Assembly (NCBI GenBank): GCA_031216445.1
Contig: CM062214.1
Span: forward strand, 25,822,501-25,886,500
Length of the DNA stretch: 64,000 nucleotides
Direction: 5' to 3'
Source: Lateolabrax maculatus
Taxonomy: Eukaryota > Chordata > Actinopteri > Acropomatiformes > Lateolabracidae
This document shows, piece by piece, positions 1-15,300 of the stretch; position 1 is the stretch's first letter; the number at the start of each line of letters is the position of its first letter. Under the pieces are notes generated by a model. The model was given only the letters and a program-made list of their open reading frames with translations, was not told where the DNA came from and searched no databases. Both the position numbers and the translations under genes were made by a program.

Positions 1-259
1 CTTTCTTCATGCAAATCACACAGCTTCATTCAGATTCACTGTCTCTCCCTCTACAAACTGCACCAGTTGAATTCTTTTATGCAACCAACTTGTCTGCACT
101 TGCAGTTTTTTAGCCTTCCCAATCAGAGGTGTGATCTCGTGATGGGAATGAAAATGACATAATTGCTATTTTCACATACCATCTAAAGCTGCGCACACAG
201 AATCACTATGGTTATCCTTTTTTGGAGGTTATTTCTAATGGTTTTTAATTTCTTGTCAG
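1..259 (+). other. ppip5k1: 3' part of a ppip5k1 intron
   Basis: AT-rich sequence ending in a pyrimidine-rich stretch and CAG at 257-259, directly before the first visible ppip5k1 exon. I see no coding exon here. Confidence 0.7.
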
Positions 260-345
260 GAGGGAAGTGTACCGGATCCTACAGGAAGAGGGCATTGACT
301 TACCTCGTTATGCTGTGTTAAACCGAGACCCCGACAAACCTGAAG
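260..345 (+). CDS. ppip5k1: ppip5k1 visible exon 1 (ATP-grasp kinase domain)
   Basis: The first base completes an Arg codon, followed by REVYRILQEEGIDLPRYAVL and NRDPDKPE. This is the kinase-domain segment after the N-terminal pre-ATP-grasp fold. Acceptor ttgtcag, donor gtgagt. Ends in phase 1. Confidence 0.92.
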
Positions 346-3300
346 GTGAGTAAGAGTCTTTATTTTGTTTATGAACCCCCAGATTAATGGTAAAAAAAAC
401 TAAAACAAAACCATCAATTCCATGAAAAATGTATTAGACGATACATCTGTGATATATGGCAGCGTACAGGATGTAATGTAATAATAATTTTCAGTGTTCA
501 ACACAATTTTTTTTCCGAATGTAGCTGAGTTTGTTTGTCTGCCACTGTTTTCTGTCTCCTCCTATAAATATACAATTCTGATGGTAAATATTTAAAATGT
601 ACAATATTACAATGCTGTTTATTTATTATTTAGTTCTTGCTGCGATTATGGCCAGTGGCCTATTGGAAATTAAATAATGCATCTTGGTAGATGTCCTGGT
701 TAAATAAAGGATAAATAAAGTTCATAAATATTGAATGGGTTTATTCTGTGAGTGGATGTGAAAGGCACAGTGGGAGTGTTGCTCACAGTTGTGGTGAACA
801 TTCAGTGCTGTTGACTGGTACGGCCTATTTTAGACTGGAATGTGAATGCAGCAAGACAGCTAGTAACCAAAGGGTCAGTGGTTCAAATCCCTGATCAGCA
901 GGGGGGGGGGGGGGGGGTTATTTTATCGTACATTCATTCAGTATTTAAACTTATTTGTGTATTTCCCTTGTCCGTAGCATCACTGTTGCTTTCTGACTTT
1001 GATGTTTTAGTGCGTGTTTTAAAGATTTCCTCATAAAATGTAAACTGAAGTCTTACCCTGTGCAGAGTGTAACCTGGTGGAGGCAGAGGACCATGTTGAG
1101 GTGAACGGGGAAGTCTTCCCTAAACCCTTTGTGGAGAAACCTGTGTGTGCTGAGGACCACAATGTCTACATCTATTACCCAACATCTGCCGGAGGTGGCA
1201 GCCAGAGACTCTTTAGAAAGGTAGCGGTCTCCAAAGTAACGCAGGAAAAAACAACAAATTCTGTCACTGGCAGATGCTCTGATCCACATATACTTACAAC
1301 AAGGAAGCAGGAAGTTCCTTAAGGTCACACTGCTTTTAAACTTTGCCGTTCATGGACAATTATAAGCTAAGTAATTGGGCAGTCCAACAGTACTGTGGAA
1401 CATCAGTGGCAGAAAGTATTATTAGGAAACCGCATAGATGGAGCAAAGGAGAATGAGGTGAAATAAGATTTTTATCTGCAGGTTTGGTTCCAACTGCCTT
1501 TGAATCCCCTGTCTTTGTCTCTCTCTCTCTCTGCCTGTTTGCTGTAGATAGGAAGTCGTAGCAGTGTGTACTCCCCTGAAAGCAGTGTACGAAAGACTGG
1601 ATCCTACATCTATGAGGAGTTCATGCCCACAGATGGCACTGATGTGAAGGTACTGCTGTTTAATAGCTTGAGCTGATTTATGCACCTGCTGAAGCATACA
1701 GGTGTTGAGTTAGTGAGATATAGAAATCATTATCATCTGCATCTCTAAGACACTTTCTGTGCTTGTGTGTGTTATGTGGTGTTTCTGAACACCTCAGGTT
1801 TACACAGTGGGTCCAGATTATGCCCATGCGGAGGCCCGGAAATCTCCTGCCCTGGATGGAAAGGTTGAGAGGGACAGTGAGGGGAAGGAGATCCGCTACC
1901 CCGTCATGCTGACTGCCATGGAGAAACTGGTGGCCCGCAAGGTCTGCCTGGCTTTCAAGGTAAATTAATCCCACTGGCTTTTTTATGTGCAGCTATTAAT
2001 TTGTACACGAACATTGCATCAACATGTGCTATCAGCTCATTAAACCGAGTAAGTTAGAGTAAGGGGAAAATATCTTTAAACCAATTACTGTAAACACAGA
2101 CAGTTGTGGAGCCTCCAAATGTGGACAAACTGTAGATATTTAATTGTTTTACATGGAAACTAAATGTAGTATTTCCTTACACAAATATACTTGGTGAATG
2201 GGAGCTGCCAGAAGCATTTCTAAACCTGCTACCATGAGAATTATTCATACGCTGTTCTGACCAACATTGGACAGTGCTGTTATCAGCAAACATTAAGGAA
2301 ATTGGGAGGATCTCTGGTGCTGACCCCATTAACGCACTTAACTCGTTATGGATGACTCAGTGAATTCAGAAATCACACTGGACTCCCGACAAACAAAGAC
2401 GACTACAGCATGGGGCACAGACAATCAATAATTCATAATTTCTTTGTATTTTAAGTACAGCCTTTAATATTGAGACTTTGTGTATTACACAGTATTCTCA
2501 AAGGCAAGTTGTTTTAACGATTTTGAGCCCAATGACTTCTAGTAGCATCACAAGCCTCATAAACACAGTAACAGTTATAGAGTTACAGATATCATCAGAA
2601 CAGATATGCTCAACTGTTCAATTTGGCTGCTGTTAAAAATGCTTTATTACTTGCAGAAATGTAGCGTTTTGTTGCTGATAAAAACATGTTTATGGAAAAT
2701 GTAAATGTAGTTAAGTTTTCTGTGTGATTTCAGCAAACAGTGTGTGGGTTCGACCTACTCAGAGCCAACGGCCATTCCTTCGTCTGTGATGTTAACGGCT
2801 TCAGCTTTGTCAAAAACTCCATGAAGTACTACGACGACTGTGCCAAAGTCCTGGGGTAGGTGACCTCAACATACACACTTTATTTATTTAACTTCAGGAC
2901 ATTTTGGAATACAGGTCTATTGTCTTTGGACCAAAAGAAGAATGATTAAAGATCATAAACCAGACCAGAATTTGTATGTAAGAATGTATCATGAATTAAA
3001 CCAAAGCCTTCAGGAAACATGTAAACATCAGAATAAGGCTTTAATTTGTGACATGTCTTCCAAGGCCTGTTCAGGATTGTATAGTTTGATTGTGATGAAG
3101 AAGCAGTCTCTTCTCCTTGTTTCCTATATTACCTGATGCCTCTTTTCTTCTTCTTGTACCTTTTTTGAAGTAAATACTCCCTTGAAGCTGTCATGTTGTA
3201 ATTTATCCAGAGCTGTGGACAGCTCGGAGGATCACGTTGTCAGCCTTACTTCTTAGTTTGTTCCTGATTTATCACCTCTCCTTCCAGGCAAAGTAACTGA

Positions 3301-6300
3301 AGCTTTACGACTAAGACTCATAAATTTTACAAATAGAGAGACACAGGAAACGCAGCTTCTCTCCAGTAACGCACGCTAGCGTGAACAAAATTCATCAGGG
3401 TGTGACGCTCAGGTAGCACACAGTACTTAGTAGTTACTTTTTCTCTGCTTCACCAGGAACATGGTGATGAGGGAGTTAGCCCCTCAGTTCCACATCCCCT
3501 GGTCCATCCCAATGGAAGCTGAAGACATCCCCATCGTCCCAACAACCTCAGGAACAATGTATGTACTGAAAAAAACTAAATATTAGCTATATGGTGTCCA
3601 GGGGTTACTGGACAGCCTGGAAAACTTCTGAAAAAAACTTGTTGATCAGTTGTGCACATGATATGAGATGATATGACCTTATACTATAATTTATGTACTT
3701 GTACTTAACAGCTTTTTCTTAAAAACCCTTAAAGGTTTATGGATTTAAAAGTAATTAAATAAGGAAACATTGCCTGAAAGTACTTTTGAAATTCAGTGTT
3801 AAATAAATGCTGCTCACTTTGATCTTTGTTGATGTTTGTGAAGGTGGGATGGTGAAATAATAGTTTGTGCCACATTTTAATTTTGTCCTGTCCACCTTAT
3901 TCAGGATGGAGCTGCGCTGTGTTATTGCCATCATCCGCCATGGAGATCGCACACCAAAGCAAAAGATGAAAATGGAGGTCCGACATCCTCTGTAAGTCTC
4001 TAGGATTCAGCATTAAAATGTCTCTCCCTGTTTCTGTCAGCATATCTAGTTGCAAATATTTGGTTGTGAAATTGTTTTAATAAGATATCATTGTACAGTT
4101 CACCTCATCTAACTGCGAAATACTGGATAAGAAGGTGCAAGATATGTGAGAACAAATTTACTCCACTGACTGAATTGCACAAAAATAAAGGTCTAAACAC
4201 CCACAATATCCTTCTCCCTCTGTTTACTCCCCAAGTGTTTGCATTTAGTTGCCAATTTTACAAAGCAGTGCAGGTGGTAACAGTATTATATTTCATCATA
4301 AACTACCTTCTCATCTTGGCCCTGCTGCAAAATTTGAGGGAATGAAAACAATCCAAACTGCCCCCCAGCCTCTCACTTTTCACCCACTTGTTTTTCTGAG
4401 ATGAATCAACATGTCAAAAGCGTTTGACTTTAAAGATATTGCCCTCATCCGATGTAACTGTATCTCTTAATCTTGCACAGATTCTTCGAGTTGTTTGAGA
4501 AGTATGGAGGCTACAAGTCAGGAAAGCTAAAGCTGAAGAAGCCAAAACAGCTACAGGTAAGTGAGATTGATTTTAATCTCTCCACCCTTCTTTTTCCCAC
4601 ACTCTGGCTGGTTATGACTGAAACCTTATAAGCATAATGAATGGTTTCAAAGAATACAGTTATGTTTACGTATATCAAGCTTCATAATTATTATTATTAT
4701 GGATCACAAAACATGGTTTTGTTGTCTTAATATTTATACTCAGCTGTCTAAGTCCTCTCACACTCATTCATCCTGTCACTGTATCGTCTTTTTATAAAAC
4801 ATTTTTAAGGCTGCCATCTTCACTCTCAGTCTTGTCTTTGACATGGAGTTTCCAGTGTTTGTTTAGTCTGCCATGTAAAATTTAAAGATAAGAATCAAAT
4901 TACAGAGAACTGTCTCTGTGTTTCCAGGAAGTGCTGGATATCGCCCGCTTGCTGCTGGTTGAACTGGGCCAGCATAACGACTGTGAGATCGAGGAGAAGA
5001 AATCTAAACTGGAGCAACTCAAGACTGTCCTGGAGATGTGAGTGATATCTTACAGCCGACACACACACTCCCTCACAAACACACAACATCAGTCATCATC
5101 GTCCTGTTTCCTGCCATCATCATTCATCCCCAGTTATCCACTGTCATCTACGATTCATGATTTACTAGCTTCACCTCTCAACACTCCTCCGGGGTTCAGT
5201 CATTTCTTCTCGTACTCACAGACAGACACTTGTTTACCTTGATTCACTCCCTCCCTCTCGTGTCTCTAACTCTTTGCTTTATCTTTTCTTCCCTCCTCCT
5301 CCGTCTCTTTTTCTCCTGGCCACCCATCCCTCCTTCTTTCTCTCCAAAAGGGAATCCAGCTTGAATGACACTCAGTACGCACCCTCTCCCTTCTCACTTT
5401 AAAGGATGAGGTTTTACCACCCTCCTTCTCTTTAGTCAACTTAGACTGTGTACATAATATTAGGAACACCTTTTCCCTATCAGACACAGACCAGGGTAAA
5501 TATAGGTGAAAGGCTGTAATTACTTTCACAGTTACACACATTAAAATTGTAGAAGAAGGAGCATAAACAGGGTAATGAAGGTAGATTAGACACGGTTTGT
5601 GCAAGAGTAAATGTTAGAATAAATATTTGGAAGGTATTCCTAATGTTTTGTACACTGAGTGTATCATTTTCATTAACATCATTTTAAGCCATTAACACTG
5701 GACACATACACAGTTAAACGTCTTTGATGCTTTCACTGTGTCTCTGTGTGTGTAAATCAGTGTGTGCTGTGCTACTTTGTGTGCATGCCGTTCTAACCAC
5801 ATATCAAGTGGACTCTAAATCTCCTAATGTCTTCCTTCCTCCTGTATTTCATCAGCATCTACACTCATTTTAAGGATTTGCTGGTGCTCTTCTCCACAGA
5901 GGTTGGAATGAGTGCAACAACAAAATAATCTGGAAGTCTTAGACAAGAAGTAGAAGGTTCAAAACATCAGAAGAAAAAATATGTCCTATGTTCTAAAGTG
6001 AATAGGTATAATAAAAAAGGAAAACGCAGGGTTTGCAGGGGGTTTGTCCACTGAAACTACAGCTAAATTTAAGAGTAATCCACCAGATGTTTGGCATGTT
6101 ACTCTTTTGCCAGCTCACACACTACAGTAGTGACTCAACCCACAGTATACCTGCTTCAAATAAGCTTTAACAGTTTGTGTTGTAAGTTTCAAATAAACTT
6201 CAACACATCACACTTATGTATTAGTGTCAAATCTGTTGGAAGCTTCTACAAAGACAAACATATAGACACAAACAAGTTGAGTGAAGTCCAATATTCATGC

Positions 6301-9300
6301 CCCTTTTTTTAGCTGTTTTGGTCTGCACCCACATCTGATGTTAACCGCTCACTTTGTCAGTCTGACGCTTGATGCGTGGCAGGCAGAGTACCGTGGATTT
6401 TTCAGAGCCTTTTGTATGTTGTTGTGAGAGCAAACCACAACAGTTAAGTTGCAGGTCGTAAAACCAAAACAATGAGAGGCTGAAACGCTCCGTAGAGCTG
6501 ATGAAAACCACAGAGTCATGTGATATCTCTGTGTGAGTCCGTCCCTGTGTGCGACATCTTTCACATCCAAGTCCTTTTCATTCCTAACTGAGGGCAGAAC
6601 TTAACTAGACGGGAACATTTAAAATGCCTTCCTGACTAATAACAGATGTGTGAATGAGAGTGAGTGTGTGTACTGGTTAAGACTGGGTATCATTTAAAAA
6701 AATGACAATACCAGTACTCTTAAAGTGATACCGATAGCAGTAGAGTAATTCTTTTGATATCTATCATGTGAATGGAAGCATCCAGTTGTGTAAAATGCCA
6801 CCACTCCTCCCCATACAAAAGATTTTTACATAAATACATTTTGAAAGTGTTCAAATTATAAAAATACTTATTAAATAACTAACTTAAATCGTAGCCCAGT
6901 AATCCGACCCATTTGATACTCCAGTAAAGGCAAACAAATACCAAGAATTTTGTTTGTCACTGTATAGTGTGACAGCAGTTCAGATTCTCCGGCTTCCTGC
7001 CAGAGGTAGTTATCCTGGTTCAGGGTCCATCATCATGTGGCTTTCTGAGGCGTCCGCTCAGCTGCCTGTCCTATTAGAGAACACTATGCGGTCATTAGTC
7101 TGCAGGATGTGCCAAATTCTTACTAAAGCACAGTCTGCTGGGAAAGCGGAGGCTTCGGCTGCATGTGACTTTTAAGAATAACAACAGGATTAAAATTGAC
7201 ATTGATTTTCACCTTGCACCGTTTTAAAAGCAGTCACGCACACACATTTTCTCGTTCTCTTCGTCTCTTTTGTCTCTTTTGTTCTCATGCCCGCATACCT
7301 ACGCAATTACACACTGAAATCGAACATTGAGGTCCACTGGAGCTACTGGTCTTTAGCTGATCTGAAGTACACGCTGAGTGGCTGAATTATCATTAAAAAA
7401 TGCTAATACAGGTACTCAGTTGTGTGTATGACCAGTGTGTCAGATTTGAAGAAGTTGTTGCCTTGTTCTGTCCTCTCTTTCAGTTTTTGTTGGAATGGAT
7501 ATGGAATAGAAGTCAGACGTGTGCTGTTAAATATTTAAACAAAATACTCAAAGATGGGATAAATTCTTCCTGTATCTGTGTGTGTGCTTACTGTATGTCT
7601 TTGTGCATATCAAAATTTGTGTGTCTGCTTTGTGTGTGTGTGTGTGTTCTGTCTGTCCAGGTACGGTCATTTCTCAGGTATCAACAGGAAAGTCCAGCTG
7701 ACCTACCTGCGTAACGGCCAACCTAAAGCCTCCAGCGAAGAAGAAGGTGTGCAAACACACACAAAACAGACAGACAGATAATTGGTGTTTATATCTACTG
7801 TAGCTCTTGAACTATAATGTGTATATTGAGTGGTGTGTGTGAACAGATTATAAAAATAAAGGATGACTGCAAACTACTGGTTAGTTAAAGAAATGTAATC
7901 TTTTATCACCTCTTTTCAAATTCATCTTTTGGTGAAAGAATATTCAGATTTTAACCTGTAATTGCAAAAAGATGAGACATAAGAGGAAGTCAAAGTATTG
8001 ATGCGTCTGGGGATGTTTATCGAAATCAACAGCAAAAAATTAACAGGATACAACAAGGAAGATTTGACTCCATAAAATATTTTGGCAAATGAAAAGTGCT
8101 AAATTAGGGAAGCTGAACTAGGCAGGAATCCTTTGTGAAAACACCCTGTTTTATTCATTTAAATCACAAATATGGGGTGTTGTGCCATTCCCACTGCTTT
8201 ATTACCTGATTTCATTACTTCAAAGGGGAGGGATAATAGGGGGCCCCCAAGCAGGTTCATTACACACCAACAAGAAGACATTTAGTTTGTAGATGTCAGA
8301 TTAAAGAATTTCTTTCTTTCAGATATTGTAGGTAAAAAGACAGACAACATCCAAGTTTTTCCTGTGCAGCTTCCCAAATGAAAGCTTGGAGATAAATGAA
8401 TTATAAATGATATGACTAACAATACACTGCTGTTTTTCAGACTCTAAGAAGGACGGTCCATCCCTGCTGCTTGTGTTGAAGTGGGGCGGGGAGCTGACGC
8501 CTGCAGGCCGGGTTCAGGCTGAGGAGCTGGGCAGGGCCTTTCGCTGCATGTACCCTGGAGGTCAAGGTACCCACTGGACTCTCACTTACATTAGCTATTA
8601 GATGATTTATTGTATTTGTTTTGTCTAAGAGAAAATGTTTCTAGTTCAGTTGGACTAGTAAACTATTTGTAAAATTCCAATATTTCCTGGTTTCTTCAAA
8701 TTAATGGATCAAACTCCTTGACTTTTCCTGTGTTAAATTCACCTCTCAAAATTCAATGAGATAGGAATCACTTGGAGATTTGCATACAGATGCACACATG
8801 CCCCTCCCACGTGTACCTTTGCTTATGAACGTTTATCTCCAGTACTTCTTTTCAGTCTATCAAAGCACTACCAAATGCAGTGTCAACATTGCATACCCAT
8901 CATGCAGCGTGTCAGATAAGTTTGAAGTTTGAGCTTATTTTAGAGTTGACAAGCCAGATGATCAGGCTTCCTGCAGCCTCTGGGTATGTTTTTGTTTTTT
9001 TACCGTTCATTGTTTGCTTTAATAGATGTGATGTTTTAGATTGGTTGCCTTCACTTAAACTCATACACAATAACAGAATAGACTGATACAATAAAAAAAA
9101 AAGGTCCTGATCTCAGGCGAACATATCTTAATTATTTATTTTGTGCCTCTATGGTGGATTTTGAGGGCACTCTGTCTGCTGCTGTTAGTTTGTCACTGCA
9201 GCAGAATGTGTATCAAGCTTTTCCTTTCAGTAAATCACAAAAACTGTAGACAAACATGAACATCTGTAATGTCACACAGAAGGCTGAATCCTGACTTGGA

Positions 9301-12300
9301 CTAGAAAATCTGACATGGAAAACCATTTCAGCCATGTCAACTGAGAGTTAAAGCCTGAAAGAGCTTTTCATCATGCAAACATACAGCAAAAGATGTGCTT
9401 CTTTAAGCCTGAATTTCTTCTAAATGATCATCATTAATTTGTAGTAGAAAAAATTGACTTGTTGAGTCAGTGGTTTCTCAGAGTGGCCATTAGAGGAACT
9501 GTATCTAAATACACGTCTACATTTGAGCTCTGCAGTTCATTCTCGACCTTGGAAACAGCCGTTGGTGAAACAATCTTAACTGAAGTGGTCCTTAGGGTGC
9601 TCGGAATAAAGTTTTAATCTGTTCTATGACAACTGAGCAAACCCCTATCTGTTTACGAAGACCTTGTGGTAAGATCAAGAGCACCACAACAAAGCGAGTA
9701 AGTGGACCTTGAGTTGAGATTGTGCTGTCAACCACTTCCACATTGGCTTCAACATTCTGATGCAAAGGTTGCTGCTTTTTATAGTCAAAGTGACGAGCGT
9801 AATTCGGAGAATAACCGTATCTTTATATAAGGAACTAAAGGACGTGAACAGAAATTAGGTTCTAATTATTTTTTTATTTTTTTTTTACAGTATTTATGTA
9901 AAGGTATCACAATGGATAATATTTAATAGAGTAGAAATACAAAATACTTCTTGTACTGCCATCTAGTGGTTGTTACATGCTGTCCACACCCTCTGCAGTA
10001 CAGTACTTTACAGTCGAGTACAGCTGACCACACTCAGCTGTGGTGTTGTTCACCTGTAACCTGGACCCTCTCAGCCACAGTGAAATGATTAAGCGGTCGA
10101 ACCTGTCTGATACATAAAGGACTCTCTCTCTCTCTCTCTCGATCACTTTGCAGAGCTTTTAACTGAGCAATCCCTCGGTGTCACTCAGACCTTTTTTTTC
10201 AGGCTTTCCATCTTAATGCTTTGTTTTTGAGTGCATGCAAAAACTCCCAAACTGCACAAAAAAAAAAAAAACAACCTGAAGCAGAACTGAAAGTAGATGC
10301 AACAGTTGGATGCAGTCTGTGCCTCTCTTTGCTTCTTTCTTATGAAAAGAAGACAATTTTCTCACCCCTGCCACTGTTTTCGTACTTCTTTCTCCACCAC
10401 AATTTTGTCTATTAACTCTGCTTTTCTCTTCTTACCTGTTGTTGCGCTGTGTAAACTACTAGCCGGTAACCGCCGGTCCCTTGGCTGTGAGTCCCCTATT
10501 GACTGTGGTAAGAGAAGGGTTTCCTGGATATCACCGCTCCTCCACTCCTCTCTCATTCTGCGCGTTTACCACTCCGTCCACTAACGTGCTTTGATCTCTC
10601 CTCTCATCATGATTTTGTTTCATTTCACCTGGCGACTAGTCCGGTTTGTCCTACATTGAGATTGCTGTGGATTGTTTGTGTCATCATGGATGTCAACAAA
10701 TGTTGTTTCGGTCACTTTCTCATACATGCACAGGCAGCCAGAATGACTGCAGTTTGGTGTTGTATGCTAACGCGGATCATCTCACACTAATCCTACTTCA
10801 TTTTATTTCCATGAGTTCTTGGGATGCTTTTTTTTTTTTTTTAAATAAAGCCAGTCTACTTTAGCCTGGATTAGAGCCTAGAACAGCCGTAAATCCCCCC
10901 CCCCCCCCCCAACACGTCCCAGAACTTTCTTGTCAAATGAGGTATGATAACCCAAGGTAGTCAGTTGTATAACATCAGCATATTTGGCTGTACACTAAAT
11001 AAAAATGCATGAAGCATCAGTGTGATTTGATCTGTAGCGCTGGTATGCATCCACCTTCTACACCTACATTGATTTAATTATATTTAGCATGTTCAGACTT
11101 TTGTCTCAAGTAGGTAATCTCAAGTATTTAATCTCAGCTCCAGGGAGCTGTCTTCAGTAATTTATGGGGTTTACTCAACATCTATTCACTTCACTTTCAC
11201 TTCATTTTATTCTTAGCTCAAACCACATCATTGAAGTTCACATTCAAGTGAAATGAGCCACGTCAAAAGCTTACAAAGCCTTTTGAGGACAATGGATTTG
11301 AACTGAAAGTGACGTTGCACCTGCACAGGTGCTGTATCGCCTGTTTTTAATGCATATCCTTGGTACTTTTGGATACAATCAACACACTGTTTTATTTGTT
11401 TTCTTTTCTTTCAACTACCTCCCTGAGTCAGCTGTGTCTGAAGTGAGTATTGAGTATATCTCAGTGCTGTATACAGGCCACTTAACCATGATGCCCCACT
11501 CTGTGTACATCTTCCAGGTGACTATGCTGGGTTCCCAGGCTGTGGCCTCCTGCGTCTGCACAGCACTTACCGCCACGACCTGAAGATCTACGCCTCTGAC
11601 GAAGGCAGGGTGCAGATGACAGCTGCTGCTTTCGCGAAGGTAAATCTGCCCCTTACCTAAAATGTGATTTATGTTGGGCAAAATGCAAAAAAATGATATT
11701 GGAAATCACAGTATTTAAAAAGAATAAGGCTTTTCTGTGTGAACACTCCGAAAACGTAACATTTTAAAAAGCTGCAGATCCACAATAAGAAACTTAATGT
11801 TGTTTGAAAGGTTCCATACTTTCCAAAACCTTAGGTTCTCTGAGGAAAAATTAGGAAGAACCCTTATTCAGCTTGACTGTAGCTGAAACCGATCAACTTT
11901 ACTTTGCATGTATTCCTCTCACAGGACGTAGATTAAGTAGAAACGCCACAGAGTGACCCAAGTTCAAGTTGTCTGGTTTCTCTGCAGGGTCTGCTGGCTC
12001 TAGAAGGGGAGTTGACTCCGATCCTGGTTCAGATGGTGAAGAGTGCCAACATGAACGGACTGCTGGACAGCGACAGTGACTCTCTGACCGACTGCCAACA
12101 GAAGGTGAAGGCCAGGCTGCATGAAATCATGCAGAAGAACCAGGAGTTTACACCGGATGACTATCAGAAGGTATGTCGCAAACGTGAGATGGTGAAATGA
12201 GAATTTAGAAATCACTTGATTTGATAAGGTGGTGGTGGTGCAATGTCTTGTTTGCAGTATGCTTTCACATGTTCAGTTTAAACCATTAGACGTGCTTATC

Positions 12301-15300
12301 AAGTCTTCATTCTTGAAATAGTTAAACTTTTCTAAAGAATCCTGAAAATATTCTTAGTCTCTTTCCCATTGTGACTTACTGCCAGTAAAATATTGCTTGT
12401 GGAATGGTATATGGTATAATAAATTCCTTAAAATCTCTTTTGCTTTTTCTTTTGCTGCTTATTTTTCTTCTGATCTCTCCTCCTTTCCTTCAGCAGCTTC
12501 TTCACATGATCATTTTAGGGTATCAGGAGCCTCCATAATATAAATTTTTGATGGTAAACATCACTCACTGGCTTAAGTCATAAGCTAAATTACTGTGCAT
12601 GTATTGGTGGTAAGTCCTTCTTGACTGCATTCTTTGATATGATATATAGAAAATGTCATCTATTTCCCTCTGCTTCCATTGTGTCCCAGTTGGCACCAAC
12701 CGGCAGCCCGTCGCTGGTGAACTCCATGAAGGTCATACAGGATCCAGTCAAAACGTGCGACAAGGTGTACGCTCTAATCCAGAGTCTGACTTCACAGATC
12801 CGCAAGAGACTGGAGGACCCCAAGTCTGCAGGTAGTGTGAACTTGTCGTACCTTTATACAGGCTCAGGTGTACAGAAGAAAAAGTATTCAGTGAAAAGAG
12901 AAAAAAAATATTGAATGTTAAAGAGATATTTGGTTTTGTCAATAGGCTTTTGTCAGCATGAATCATACAGAAGCACAAAAGGTTCAAATGTGTCATGTAG
13001 TGAAATGCCAAGTATATATTCAGAGACAATTACCAGTTTAACATTTAGACTTATGTTATAGATCATAAGCGTAGTCGTCCTGTGCTTTTCCCAGATCTGC
13101 AGCTTTACCACAGCGAGACGTTGGAGCTGATGCTGCAGCGCTGGTCCAAACTGGAGAGAGACTTCCGCATGAAGAACGGCCGCTACGACATCAGCAAGAT
13201 CCCGGATATCTACGACTGCATCAAATACGACTCGCAGCACAACGCCTCGGTGGGACTGGAGGACACTCTGGAGCTGTTCAGACTGTCCCGCGCCCTGGCT
13301 GACATTGTCATACCACAGGTTAATGGAGGACTTTGTCTTTTAGCTTTGTAGCACATTACACGTGTTCTCTCTCTCAGCTTTGTATAGTCATAGTTGCAGA
13401 AGATGGCGTGCTTTAACTATACACACGTTTCACATTAGGTCTCAAATTATTTTCTAATATTGAATTTACTGTAAGAGTTGCATTTCAGAAAAGAACACTT
13501 GGAGAGTTAAATTATGTACTTAAATCTTTTGGAGGCGACAGGGAATGTCAGGAATGTTAACAAATGGGTCACATTAGAGAATTGTACCAGAAGGCTTTTT
13601 GCAGATAATTTCACACATTTATTTCACTAAATGGTGGTTGTGAAACCAACCATTTTCCCGTTTGAGCATAAAATCAAACCATATTGATTCCTGTGGCAAG
13701 ATTGTGACTCAGCAGTGATAATCAAGTACGTCATGAAGTATGCCATAAAAAACAGTGAAAGTCCTATACTGTATTAAAGCTAAAGTTAATTTGAGAAGCA
13801 AATTCACAAGAAAGTTCACAGAAAATGTAACAATATTAAGGCATCCCTGATGAATGTGTCGCTTATTATCTGTGTCGACCCTATGATGCTGATAGTGACA
13901 GGTCCACCATGTTTAAAAATAATGCTGAGACAAGGCTCCACTTCTTCATGACCACAAATAGGTAGATTAAAAACAAGTGGATAAAAGAGTTCAAATAACA
14001 TTTTTTTTTTCTTACATATGATCTATATTAGGAGTATGGCATCAGCAAAGCAGAAAAACTGGACATCGCTCAGGCTTACTGTGTCCCTCTGATGAAGAAA
14101 ATCCAGCTGGACCTGCAGAGGACCCACGAGGACGAGGCCGTTAACAAGCTGCACCCCCTGTGAGAATACAAGCGGCGCCACTGCAGCACATGCAGACATG
14201 TTTACATGTACATAGGCTACATATATACAGTACAGTGTGTGTTTGTGTGTGTTTTAAAGAGGTTCCCTTTAGCTGTGTTGACTGATAAGCTTTCTGTCAT
14301 TTCCTGTGCCCTCGTGTCCAGGTATTCTCGTGGCGTGATGTCTCCTGGTCGCCACGTCCGCACACGTCTCTACTTCACCAGCGAGAGCCACGTTCACTCC
14401 CTGCTCAGCGTCTTCCGCTACGGAGGACTGCTGGATGTACGTTCTCATCTTATCGTCTCTGACAACTTTGTTTTCCACTCGTTGATGACGCTTTCTTTCT
14501 CCGTCTGCCGATGATGATTTGCCACAATAAGAGTAGATCTAGAAATGGATTCTTATTTTAATGTTGCTCTAAGCGCAAACAGGTAAATGTTGAAATAGGA
14601 TGGAGAAACCTTTTGCAGTTAAAGTCAGCCTGGTGGGTATAATGAATCTATTAGGGGGGTGGGATTATAAAAAGACTGTAGTTTAACATAATTCAACATC
14701 AGAAATGTTCTTCACTTCCTAAATTTCATTGCAGTGGCTGAGAGCCACTCAGGATGGATTTTTATCAATTATTGATATCAATGAGTTGCTTAAAAGCAAC
14801 ACGTGTGTGATTATTTGTCTTTGCCAACAACTCTCATGTAGGGTTGTACACAGTCATACACAACTTACTCTAAATAAAGTTGGGTCTCATGTAGTACATA
14901 CACACATTTACCATATCATGATATATATTTATATCAGAAAAATCTTAGCAATATCATGATATTGATATAGCTACATTGCCTAGTCCTAATGACTAATATC
15001 TTCTGTAGTACATCATTATAAAGGTTATGGACATTATTCCCTCATTGTTGGTAAACATAAGCCAACGTCTCTTTTATTGTTGTGTTTGTATATTATCAGG
15101 TGTGGTGTTTGTTCATGTGAATCTGAGCTGTGTCGTTGGCATGTGTTTACTGTATGTATGTCATTGTGTATGTTTGCCTCCATGTTTTTTGTGTGTCTAT
15201 CAGGAGGAGAAGGACCAGCAGTGGAAACAGGCCATGGACTACCTGAGTGCTGTGACTGAACTCAACTACATGACCCAGATAGTCATTATGCTGTATGAAG

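Larger units (their letters stand above)
5038..7660 (+). other. ppip5k1: ppip5k1 intron with relict repeats
   Basis: 2.6-kb intron. It holds a TIR-flanked element (5441-5664), a 'gggtatc' repeat remnant (from about 6680) and a TG microsatellite next to the 3' splice site (7631-7650). I see no further exon; short ORFs lack splice sites and family similarity. Confidence 0.6.

Noticed and set aside
848..898. A functional tRNA gene
   Set aside because: Only box B is convincing; no acceptor-stem pairing or box A was found.
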